Below, one piece after another: positions 1-5,502 of a stretch of 5,937 nucleotides of DNA. The stretch's first letter is position 1. The number at the start of each line of letters is the position of its first letter. The stretch spans positions 1 to 5,937 of the forward strand of contig QMLL01000123.1 in assembly GCA_003646715.1 (NCBI GenBank), read 5' to 3'. The stretch is from Deltaproteobacteria bacterium. Its GTDB lineage: Bacteria; Desulfobacterota; Syntrophobacteria; B119-G9. Under the pieces are notes generated by a model. The model ran no database searches. It saw only the letters and a list, made by a program, of their open reading frames with translations, and was not told where the DNA came from. Made by a program: the position numbers and the translations under genes.

Positions 1-1020
1 ATAGTAATGGGACTTTTTCCTGCCGGGACTGTTATTTCACGCCCGCTGATGGGATGGTTGGTAGAGAAAATCGGAGAAAAGAAAGTGCTCGTAGGTGGGC
101 TATTTATCATCTTCATTTCCGGTTTCCTGTACATCATAGCCAGGGAGATAAATTTCTTCCTTTACGGGTTAAGAAGCCTTCACGGAATTGGGTTTTCAGC
201 TTTCATAGCATCCTCGTTTACCGGAATTTCATGGAGAATTCCTGCCGAGAGGCGTGGGGAAGCGTTTGGTTTCGTGGGTGCAGTTATACTTCTTGCTATT
301 GCGACGATGCCGCTTATGGGAGAATACTTAATAAAGTGGAAAGGTTTTTCACTCCTGTTTCAGGTAGAAGGAGTTTTTGCTCTTTGCGGATTTTTTCTCG
401 CACTACTATTTATGCCAGGAGAAATTGTACTTGCTGAAAGCAGTTCGATGAATTCGTTCACAAGCGTATTAAAGAAAAAATCCTTCCTGGCGGTTCTTGT
501 GATAACAGTTTTCTTTGTTCAGGGACAGGCGACGGTTTTGAATTTCATCGCTTTAATGGCAGAATCCGTTAAAGTATCATCAGGACGCTTTCTGGGAGTT
601 GCAGCAACAATTGCCATTTTTTGCAGGCTTTTCGTAGCAAGAAGCATAGACAAGTACAACAAGAAGAATTTTACGATTTTTTCCTTCATCATATTTGCCA
701 TTGGCCTGGTTCTGGTGCCCGGCATCAAAAGTACTATCGTATTTTTCTGTTGCACTATACTTTATGGCGCCGGAATGGGACTGCTTTATCCTCTAATGAA
801 TGTTTTGGCGGTAGACCAGGCAAATCCCGAAGAGATGCCAGTGCTGATGACCATTTTTACTGGCGTTTTCGACGCTGGATTCATTACCGGCTCTGTCTTA
901 TCCGGATGGCTTGCTGACCAGTTTTCTCTCTCCTGGATTTTTTATTTCGGAGCAGCAGTGGCCACTGTCGGGGCGTTCCTGACCCGGATATTTCCGCTTG
1001 ATCAATCATTACAGGGATAA
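1..1020 (+). CDS. MFS transporter, C-terminal part (5' end outside window)
   Basis: Integral inner-membrane major facilitator superfamily permease, probably a proton-driven efflux or uptake carrier; the substrate cannot be read from the sequence. The frame is open from base 1, and the first visible Met (base 7) lies at the end of TM2, so about 40-60 residues with TM1 and most of TM2 are missing. Counting from that Met, the TM2-TM3 loop RPLMGWLVEKIGEKKVL (12-28) is a motif-A variant (G-x-L-x-D-x-x-G-x-x-x). TM3-TM6 lie near 27-45, 53-73, 86-103 and 118-136, a central loop near 137-157, and TM7-TM12 between about 158 and 327. TM4 carries RSLHGIG, and PAERRGEAFG (79-88) precedes TM5. A second, weaker motif-A copy, ARSIDKYNKKN (211-221), sits in the TM8-TM9 loop, as expected from the duplicated MFS fold. 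The next gene starts 145 bp downstream on the same strand. The family call is secure; the subfamily is not. Confidence 0.92.
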   Translation: MVMGLFPAGTVISRPLMGWLVEKIGEKKVLVGGLFIIFISGFLYIIAREINFFLYGLRSLHGIGFSAFIASSFTGISWRIPAERRGEAFGFVGAVILLAIATMPLMGEYLIKWKGFSLLFQVEGVFALCGFFLALLFMPGEIVLAESSSMNSFTSVLKKKSFLAVLVITVFFVQGQATVLNFIALMAESVKVSSGRFLGVAATIAIFCRLFVARSIDKYNKKNFTIFSFIIFAIGLVLVPGIKSTIVFFCCTILYGAGMGLLYPLMNVLAVDQANPEEMPVLMTIFTGVFDAGFITGSVLSGWLADQFSLSWIFYFGAAVATVGAFLTRIFPLDQSLQG

Positions 1021-1090
1021 TCTCTCCAATAGCTATGCTTATTTCGTTTTAAATTATTTCTTTTTCTGGTAATGAAAGAGAAGAATCATC

Positions 1091-1101
1091 TAGAATAATA
1101 T
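1091..1101 (+). promoter_or_regulatory. Possible -10 region upstream of the nucleotidase gene
   Basis: Two overlapping -10-like hexamers, TAGAAT (1091-1096) and TAATAT (1096-1101), lie about 65-75 bp before the ATG at 1166 in an AT-rich gap after the MFS gene. No convincing -35 box sits 16-18 bp upstream of either, so this is only a weak candidate for a separate promoter. Confidence 0.18.
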
Positions 1102-1165
1102 ACAAACAGGTAAACCTTTTAAGCATTTCTCGACTCGCATATTTATCAAAAAGGACTTGTGTTAG

Positions 1166-1801
1166 ATGAAAAAATCTTTTGAACCAGGATTTATTGATCC
1201 CCGTGAATTGGCTTTCGATATTGACGGGGTGTTTGCAGATACTATCAATACTTTCATTGAGATCGCACAGAAAGAGTACGGACTTTCGCATGTAAAACGT
1301 GAGAAAATCACAACATTTGATCTCAGCAAGTGCCTTGACCTGGACAAGGATCTGATACTTGAAATAATTTGCAAGGCCCTGAACGACGAAAATACCTTGA
1401 GAACAAAACCCTTCCCGGATGCCGCGGAAATCTTGACCGAATTTTCTAAAAAATCCCCGTTGATCTTCGTGACTGCACGGGTTTGGGGGGAAAGTATCAA
1501 AAAATGGATACACAACCAGTTGCCAGAAGTGCCCAGGGACAGAATAAAAGTCTATGCCACGGGAAATCCGGATAAAAAACTGGACGTACTAAGATGGGAA
1601 GGCATAAAATACTTTGTGGAAGACAGGCTTGAGACTTGCTATCTGTTGCACGAAGCAGGAATTGAACCTATTGTATTTGATCAACCATGGAACCAGGAAC
1701 CTCATCCATTTATTCGTGTTGGAAACTGGCTGGAACTGAAAAAATTAATAAATCTCAATCATGTGAACCCGGATAACCTATCTTCTGATAATTTGAGATA
1801 G
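1166..1801 (+). CDS. HAD-superfamily 5'-nucleotidase-like phosphatase (NT5C type)
   Basis: Predicted cytoplasmic, Mg2+-dependent HAD-fold phosphomonoesterase of 211 residues, most like the 5'(3')-deoxyribonucleotidase (NT5C) group. Motif I is LAFDIDGVFADT, with D18 as the nucleophile and D20 as the acid/base. Motif II is LIFVTAR with T103. The motif III lysine is K137 or K138 in NPDKKLDVL. Motif IV is YFVEDR with E152 and D153 for the metal. The tail FDQPWNQ (171-177) followed by IRVGNWLEL (183-191) resembles the D-x-P-(Y/W)-N ... R-x-x-x-W ending of NT5C-like proteins. Residues about 25-95 would form the small cap. An aagga run at 1151-1155 lies 10 nt before the ATG and supports this start. 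The M15 peptidase gene follows after 64 bp on the same strand. The natural substrate is unknown: nucleotide monophosphates are the family guess, and other small phosphate esters are possible. Confidence 0.85.
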   Translation: MKKSFEPGFIDPRELAFDIDGVFADTINTFIEIAQKEYGLSHVKREKITTFDLSKCLDLDKDLILEIICKALNDENTLRTKPFPDAAEILTEFSKKSPLIFVTARVWGESIKKWIHNQLPEVPRDRIKVYATGNPDKKLDVLRWEGIKYFVEDRLETCYLLHEAGIEPIVFDQPWNQEPHPFIRVGNWLELKKLINLNHVNPDNLSSDNLR

Positions 1802-1865
1802 GGAATCCACTTCTGTCTGAGCGAGAATTACATCAGTTTGTTGCCTAAGAACGAAAGTCCCTACT

Positions 1866-2996
1866 ATGATAGCTTCGAATGTTTCCCCAAATGTCTGGCG
1901 TATTGTCCTCAAAATGTCGACGAGATTTATCTGTCAATTCGTGTGCCTGTTGTTGTTTACATGCATTGCATCAAGTGCGTTTGCCCTGCCGGAAAAGGAT
2001 TACACAAAATACCTTAAACCCTCGCAAAAATATCTGGACACCCGGTTAAAAAGAATACTTCAACTGGTATCACTGAAGTATTACAGGGGCATGAGCAAGA
2101 GAGCCCGGGAGGCAGATTGGAAAAAGAAAATTGAGCGAGCTTATGATCTCGTGGGGATTGACCACCTGTACGAATTGAGAAAAAGCGCATCAGAAAAGAT
2201 AGAAGCTCACCGCATTCCCTGGAGCTGGGAATATTATCGACGACTCAAGTCTTCCGACGGGTACAGGGAAGGTGTTCGACTTGCCATACCCGTATGGATT
2301 CCTCGCTACTCAAGAACGGTCAAGCTTTACGGCGGATTCAAAAAGAAATGGGAAGAAATCACTAAACAAGATCGCTATCTTGGGTATGTATATTTTTGTC
2401 CGAGCTTAAAAAATGTAAACGACAAGAGACATTATCGACCTTCAAAAATATATATTGAGGTTTCAAGAGAGTTCGCGCCTTTTGCGTACATGTTCTTTCA
2501 GTACATTTTCAGAGAAGGGCTCGCAAGCGCTGACCTACGGGTACCAATAATGTCTGTAAGGTGTGGTGAGGATACCTTTGCTGCCATAGAAAAAGAGCCT
2601 CCGCCTCCGTTTACATGCGCAGAGTTTAGAGACGAAATAAACGGAGATTTCCACTACCGGGTTATTACCAAAAAGTGTGAAAGTTTCGCAGAAATAATCC
2701 ATGGACATCATAAAGGAAAATCAAACCATCGGATAGGTTGCGCGTTTGACATAAATTCTTTCGATTTTCCGGAGGTCAAAGATGGTTCGCCCAACCCTAT
2801 AAGTCGGGCCAGGCGGCAGTTTGCAAGGGATCGACTTCATAAGATCGATGCCAGAAATATTCCTCAATGGGTTTATGACGCAGCAGAAGACATCGGCTTT
2901 AGAGTTCCTTACCAGTGGTCTTACGGGTGGGGATTTACGGACTGGCATCATTTTGATTGCGGAAAAGAACCCAAGATGGTAAGCGAAAAGAAATAA
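1866..2996 (+). CDS. Exported M15-family zinc peptidase (peptidoglycan D,D- or L,D-peptidase like)
   Basis: Predicted periplasmic zinc peptidase that cleaves peptide stems of peptidoglycan. The M15 core is C-terminal: SNHRIGCAFDIN (286-297) gives the H-x6-D zinc pair H288 and D295, and DWHHFD (359-364) gives the third ligand H362, with D359 three residues before it as catalytic acid/base. The spacing matches VanX/VanY and endolysin M15 enzymes, and WVYDAAEDIGFRVPYQWSYGW before it is typical of the family, nearest to the M15_4 group. The signal peptide has a core FICQFVCLLLFTCIASS and a likely cut after AFA (residue 40). Met17 (base 1914) gives a more normal short n-region and may be the true start; neither start has a strong ribosome site. 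Residues ~41-230 form a basic, Trp/Tyr-rich region I do not recognise, followed by PPPP (245-248). Six cysteines in the mature part (178, 233, 251, 271, 292, 365) could form disulfides. Exact cleavage specificity cannot be read. Confidence 0.85.
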   Translation: MIASNVSPNVWRIVLKMSTRFICQFVCLLLFTCIASSAFALPEKDYTKYLKPSQKYLDTRLKRILQLVSLKYYRGMSKRAREADWKKKIERAYDLVGIDHLYELRKSASEKIEAHRIPWSWEYYRRLKSSDGYREGVRLAIPVWIPRYSRTVKLYGGFKKKWEEITKQDRYLGYVYFCPSLKNVNDKRHYRPSKIYIEVSREFAPFAYMFFQYIFREGLASADLRVPIMSVRCGEDTFAAIEKEPPPPFTCAEFRDEINGDFHYRVITKKCESFAEIIHGHHKGKSNHRIGCAFDINSFDFPEVKDGSPNPISRARRQFARDRLHKIDARNIPQWVYDAAEDIGFRVPYQWSYGWGFTDWHHFDCGKEPKMVSEKK

Positions 2997-3062
2997 CCAG
3001 GGCAACAGAGCCAACACCAGATAATTATCAAAAAAATCTCATGTTTTTTTCAAATAAGTGCA

Positions 3063-3089
3063 ACCACAGAGCCGCAGAGTGCACAGAGT
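3063..3089. repeat. CACAGAG-type short repeat array
   Basis: Three consecutive degenerate copies of a CACAGAG word occur: CACAGAG, CGCAGAG and CACAGAG, with 2-nt separators (gc, tg). Arrays of this kind (ACCACAGAG...CACAGAG...) are, from memory, dispersed between genes in many environmental bacteria, including Desulfobacterota. No function is assigned. A single copy is present in this window. Confidence 0.5.
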
Positions 3090-3098
3090 AGGGTTTAT

Positions 3099-3132
3099 TT
3101 TTCTCCAATCGGGAGACGCCGATTGGAGAAAA
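3099..3132. repeat. Perfect 14-bp inverted repeat (hairpin) with 6-nt loop
   Basis: The arms TTTTCTCCAATCGG (3099-3112) and CCGATTGGAGAAAA (3119-3132) are exact reverse complements around the loop GAGACG. The T-run is in the 5' arm and the A-run in the 3' arm on either strand, so neither RNA has a U-tract after the stem as a classical intrinsic terminator would. It could still halt transcription or stabilise 3' ends, or be part of a dispersed palindromic repeat. Confidence 0.7.
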
Positions 3133-3138
3133 GATCGC

Positions 3139-3153
3139 TGCCCCTTCGGGGCA
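3139..3153 (+). terminator. GC-rich hairpin, possible weak terminator of the M15 gene
   Basis: TGCCCC and GGGGCA form a 6-bp stem with a TTC triloop, followed on the + strand by ATTTGAT, a short and imperfect T-run. It lies about 140 bp beyond the M15 stop codon and directly after the 14-bp hairpin, and the two together could end + strand transcription. The poor U-tract keeps confidence low. Confidence 0.35.
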
Positions 3154-3234
3154 ATTTGATACTTATAACAGCCCTCAACAATCCCATTTTCAGATTTAAG
3201 AAACCTCTGCTTAATTAGATCAGTATTCCAAGTC

Positions 3235-3336
3235 TGTCATGCCGGATCCCTGATCAAGCCAGGGACAAGCTTTGATCCGGCATCCAGAAACTCTAACACC
3301 CGGAATCAGTGGATTCCGGCCTTCGCCAGAATGACA
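3235..3336. repeat. Composite palindromic intergenic repeat (~102 bp)
   Basis: The outer ends TGTCAT (3235-3240) and ATGACA (3331-3336) are inverted copies. Inside the left half ATGCCGGATC (3239-3248) pairs with GATCCGGCAT (3274-3283), with a nested CCCTG/CAGGG pair. In the right half CCGGAATC (3300-3307) pairs with GATTCCGG (3312-3319), and the end segment 3313-3332 can fold on itself. The TCATGCCGGA...GATCCGGCATCCAG half and the GGATTCCGGCCTTCGCC-GAATGACA half look like two well-known dispersed bacterial palindromes joined back to back. It contains no ORF, which fits a REP- or MITE-like element. Copy number in the genome cannot be judged from here. Confidence 0.65.
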
Positions 3337-3428
3337 ACTCGCTCAGCGACAACAGAAAACTTTTCTTCCTCTAAAAGCTACGAGGGTTTCCAACACCTTC
3401 GAAGGAGACACCAGAGCTTCAATCCAGG

Positions 3429-3827
3429 CTACAAGCTTGCAACCTTGACATGCAGTTTTCTTGTTCTTGGGCCATCGAATTCACAGAAGAATATCCTCTG
3501 CCATGTGCCAAGAACAAGTTTACCATTGTCGATAAATATTCTCTCAGAACTGCCCATCAAGCTTGTTTTGATGTGGGCTGCGGCATTTCCTTCCATGTGG
3601 CGGTAGTTGTTTCTCCACGGGATGAGTCTGTCCAGGGTTGTAAGTATATCAACAACGACGTTTGGATCGGCTCCCTCGTTTATCGTTATCGCACCGGTTG
3701 TATGCGGCACGTAAAGGTAGCAAATACCATCCTTTATACCTGATTTCGAAACCACAGTCTGCACCTGCCCTGTCACATCAATCATTTCACTTCTTTGTGA
3801 CGACTTTACCTGAAGTGTAGTTAACAT
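3429..3827 (-). CDS. yjbQ: YjbQ / UPF0047 family protein
   Basis: Small cytoplasmic protein of 132 residues, the usual length for the YjbQ/UPF0047 family. E. coli YjbQ shows weak thiamine-phosphate synthase activity in vitro, hence the family label 'secondary thiamine-phosphate synthase'; its physiological role is unsettled. Family signatures occur in order: PHTTGAITINEGADP (41-55), RHMEGNAAAHIK (76-87) with H77, E79, N81 and H85, and GKLVLGTWQRI (102-112) followed by EFDGPRTRK (116-124). H42, H77 and H85 are candidate metal- or ligand-binding residues. The start is well supported: a GAGGGGG ribosome site (complement of 3832-3838) lies a few bases before the ATG. The gene follows the 422-residue unknown after only 29 bp and is probably translated from the same mRNA. 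No clear terminator sits right behind its stop; the palindromic repeat about 90 bp further on may serve. Confidence 0.93.
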   Translation of the reverse strand: MLTTLQVKSSQRSEMIDVTGQVQTVVSKSGIKDGICYLYVPHTTGAITINEGADPNVVVDILTTLDRLIPWRNNYRHMEGNAAAHIKTSLMGSSERIFIDNGKLVLGTWQRIFFCEFDGPRTRKLHVKVASL

Positions 3828-3831
3828 TTTA

Positions 3832-3838
3832 TCCCCCT
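3832..3838 (-). promoter_or_regulatory. Strong ribosome binding site of the yjbQ-like gene
   Basis: On the - strand GAGGGGG is followed by ATAAA and the ATG. It fills part of the 29-bp gap after the upstream gene, and it fixes the start at 3827 and argues for translation from a shared transcript. Confidence 0.6.
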
Positions 3839-3856
3839 CTCGCTATATTTCTCTCC

Positions 3857-5125
3857 CTACTTTGGTACTATGATAAGCCCCTCTCTCTGTTTCTCTTCCT
3901 TCTCCGTCTTTTGCAATTCGTCAAAAGATTCTTCAAAGTAAAACTCGAAATCGTCGTCAGTTAAAACGTCTCGCAAAATAACGGCCGCCGTTCTGAAAAA
4001 TAGCTTTTTAAGGAATATATTATCAGATATGTTTTCTCGGTTTTCCTTCAGGTCCTTAACCACGGCCAGGGTGCATAGAGCCTTGTCCTTTCCATTGTTC
4101 AGACAGCAGTACAGGGCCACTTCTTCAAGACATCTCAAAAAGCCATCCAGCTTTTTGCCCGCAAAATAATCAACAATTGCCTCACGCATTATGTCGTCCA
4201 TCTGCTCTTTTCGGGTTGTGGGACTGACAATAAGAGTACTCTCAAAGACACTTCTCAGCTTATCTGCTGGCAGTATCTCGTCTTCTGGAGGGAGTACTTT
4301 CAAGGGAAAACTTGCATCGCCAAGCAATCGGGTGGCTTTCTCGAGTAATTCCCTCGAAGCTTCAACTTCGCACTTATCAACATGCTCATAGACCAGCGGC
4401 AAAGTATCAGGTTTGAAATATTTCTTTAACTCTCGTTCGGCCTTTTTGATTTTGCCCCCTCCTTCAATAACACCCTGCAACAGGCCTTCTTCAAACAGAT
4501 ACGCCGCATAGCTCAAGGGTATCTCGAAGAACTTCGTTTTATAAGAATTTTCTAGATGATGCACGAGCTCTCTTGCCATGCTTCGCTTATAATAAGCTTC
4601 CTCGTATACTAAAAGCCCAAGCTGTCTTGTCTGGTTTAGCACAAACTGTACTATTGTATCCTTGTCGGCACCGCCGGGCATGTAAACGAAGATCATCTCT
4701 TCCCCTATTGGTTCGAGGACTGCAAAGTAACACAGTGACAAGGGTTTATCTACTGAGCTAACAATGTATCTAACTGTACCTGCACTATCTTTTTCCGGTT
4801 CTTCTTCTTTCAAAATACCCTTCTGAACAAGTCTGAAATGTGCTCGTTTTACTGCCTTTCTGTACTTCTTGTCTTCAAAAAGCTCTTCTATTTCTCTAAA
4901 GACGTCTCCAGCGATTTCCAGCTTTAGTTTTCCCAGTTCTTCCACGAAAGCTATTGCCAGTTCCCTGTTTGAAGCGAGCGTATCCTTAAGAGATTCCAAA
5001 AAATGTCCCAAGGTTTCGCCATTTGGATTCTGGGCCATTAGACGATCAACAAGAAGTCCGGCTTGAGCCTTAATTTGTGAGTCTTGAATCGTAGGCTTTT
5101 GTCTCTTTCTGCGCTTCTTGACCAT
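3857..5125 (-). CDS. Conserved-looking hypothetical protein, 422 aa, function unknown
   Basis: I do not recognise this protein. It is soluble in appearance, with no signal peptide or membrane segment from the chosen start. It opens with a very basic tail (MVKKRRKRQK), then a mostly helical charged region (about 15-107) ending in KYRKAVKRAHFRLVQKGIL (88-106), which recalls a winged-helix or HEAT-like element. A more strand-rich part follows (about 117-150, RYIVSSVDKPLSLCYFAVLE...IFVYMPGG), then long helices to the end (Y/F-rich 196-212, KKAERELKKYF 228-237, acidic DDDFEFYFEESFDEL 390-404). The basic N-terminus suggests nucleic-acid or ribosome contact, but that is a guess. The start at 5125 has GGAG seven bases upstream. 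An in-frame TTG at 5269 would add 48 residues with a hydrophobic stretch but has no ribosome site. The gene lies 29 bp upstream of the yjbQ-like gene as the first gene of a likely operon. Coding is convincing: a long uninterrupted frame with sensible composition. Confidence 0.85.
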   Translation of the reverse strand: MVKKRRKRQKPTIQDSQIKAQAGLLVDRLMAQNPNGETLGHFLESLKDTLASNRELAIAFVEELGKLKLEIAGDVFREIEELFEDKKYRKAVKRAHFRLVQKGILKEEEPEKDSAGTVRYIVSSVDKPLSLCYFAVLEPIGEEMIFVYMPGGADKDTIVQFVLNQTRQLGLLVYEEAYYKRSMARELVHHLENSYKTKFFEIPLSYAAYLFEEGLLQGVIEGGGKIKKAERELKKYFKPDTLPLVYEHVDKCEVEASRELLEKATRLLGDASFPLKVLPPEDEILPADKLRSVFESTLIVSPTTRKEQMDDIMREAIVDYFAGKKLDGFLRCLEEVALYCCLNNGKDKALCTLAVVKDLKENRENISDNIFLKKLFFRTAAVILRDVLTDDDFEFYFEESFDELQKTEKEEKQREGLIIVPK

Positions 5126-5289
5126 TTTTTTACTCCAGCTAATACACAGTGAATAAACCAGAAAAGATCTGATATTACAATCTATTTTCCTTTCCAGTTT
5201 CACATAAAAATACAAAAATAAAACCGGTATTAAAAGCACAATTTTTGAAAATCTTTTCCGAAAATCCAAAAGCTAATCAATAGAAAACC

Positions 5290-5466
5290 ATGGGAAAGAA
5301 GCGAGAAGTTCTCTTCTGGTATAGGGAAGTTTTAAAACCAAGGAAAAGAAAAAACATTGACCTTAAAAGGTACATCACATGTATATTTGAGATGTTCTCT
5401 GAGAAATCAGATCGAAACTTGTATCAAGAATCGTTAAAAGGACCGGGAATGTTTGAGGAGGCCTAA
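5290..5466 (+). CDS. Possible small protein, 58 aa, weakly supported
   Basis: An ATG at 5290 opens 58 codons ending in TAA at 5464-5466. The product is hydrophilic and basic in its first half (MGKKREVLFWYREVLKP, then RKRKNIDLKRY), more acidic at the end (GPGMFEEA), with no membrane segment and one Cys. In favour: the spacer is otherwise empty, the composition is protein-like with Trp, Tyr and Phe, and it is transcribed away from the unknown gene. Against: no Shine-Dalgarno sequence precedes the ATG (only AGAAAACC), the length is easily reached by chance in AT-rich DNA, and its last nine codons overlap the porin terminator hairpin. I recognise no family. Confidence 0.3.
   Translation: MGKKREVLFWYREVLKPRKRKNIDLKRYITCIFEMFSEKSDRNLYQESLKGPGMFEEA
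5357..5387 (+). promoter_or_regulatory. Promoter-like hexamer pair on the + strand
   Basis: TTGACC (5357-5362) and TATATT (5382-5387) each match the sigma-70 consensus at five of six positions, but the 19-bp spacing is long. The inverted repeat TACAT-cac-ATGTA (5371-5383) reaches the -10 box and could be an operator. Nothing convincing is encoded directly downstream on this strand, and the site lies inside the possible 58-codon ORF, so it may be chance. Confidence 0.2.
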
Positions 5467-5484
5467 AATTCGAATCCCCGGTCC
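5436..5484 (-). terminator. Intrinsic terminator of the porin gene
   Basis: Read on the - strand, GGACCGGGGAT pairs with ATTCCCGGTCC to give an 11-bp stem including one G·U pair, with a 23-nt loop, followed directly by TTTT and AACG. It starts 18 bp after the porin stop codon, as expected for a rho-independent terminator, though the loop is large. On the + strand the same position is an A/C mismatch and no T-run follows, so it is directional. Confidence 0.65.
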
Positions 5485-5502
5485 AGGAGGTAGAGGTGTT
5501 TC

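Larger units (their letters stand above)
2997..3428. other. Convergent intergenic spacer, repeat-rich, no credible gene
   Basis: These 432 bp separate the + strand M15 gene from the - strand yjbQ-like gene, so both transcripts must end here. The spacer holds a CACAGAG array, a 14-bp perfect hairpin, a GC-rich hairpin and a composite palindromic repeat, each listed separately. Between 3337 and 3428 I see only a 10-bp palindrome (CCTTCGAAGG, 3396-3405) and a weak AT hairpin (3360-3377). The open frame starting at 3331 begins inside the repeat and runs antisense into the yjbQ-like gene, so I do not regard it as coding. Confidence 0.8.
5126..5502. other. Intergenic spacer between the unknown gene and the porin
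   Basis: About 377 bp, AT-rich near the start of the 422-residue gene. It must hold that gene's promoter on the - strand, but I find no hexamer pair good enough to name. It contains the possible 58-codon ORF (5290-5466), a promoter-like pair on the + strand (5357-5387), a small palindrome GAGAAGTTCTC (5303-5313), and the porin terminator (5436-5484). Confidence 0.7.

Noticed and set aside
1049..1513. 154-codon - strand frame, with a further - strand frame at 1162-1515
   Set aside because: Both lie antisense to the HAD phosphatase, which has all four catalytic motifs on the + strand; their translations show no recognisable domain.
1799..1863. TAGGGA / TCCCTA inverted repeat between the nucleotidase and M15 genes
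   Set aside because: Only 6 bp with a 53-nt loop and no T-run, so it is not a credible terminator or operator.
3360..3377. CTTTT/AAAAG hairpin followed by TTTT on the - strand as terminator for the yjbQ-like gene
   Set aside because: The stem is five bp with a single G-C pair, too weak for an intrinsic terminator.
3396..3405. Palindrome CCTTCGAAGG as a possible operator or terminator
   Set aside because: It has no loop to form a hairpin, no T-run, and lies downstream of both converging genes; a 10-bp palindrome alone is not evidence of a site.
2997..3428. CRISPR array or transposon
   Set aside because: There is no regularly spaced identical repeat with unique spacers, and no transposase or integrase in the window; the repeats are single-copy palindromes here.
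3331..3606. 91-codon + strand frame
   Set aside because: It starts inside the palindromic repeat and runs antisense through the well-supported yjbQ-like gene; the product has no protein-family features.
5126..5269. 48-residue N-terminal extension of the unknown protein from a TTG codon, containing a hydrophobic stretch
   Set aside because: No ribosome binding site precedes the TTG, the stretch is AT-rich spacer, and the ATG at 5125 has a good GGAG site at proper spacing.
5440..5485. tRNA-like 3' end: TTCGAAT as a T-loop followed by CCGGTCC and A, with GGACCGG upstream as a 7-bp acceptor stem
   Set aside because: The T-stem does not pair (no CGGGG before TTCGAAT), only about 31 bases separate the two halves, and D and anticodon arms are absent. 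The same bases are better explained as the porin terminator on the - strand.
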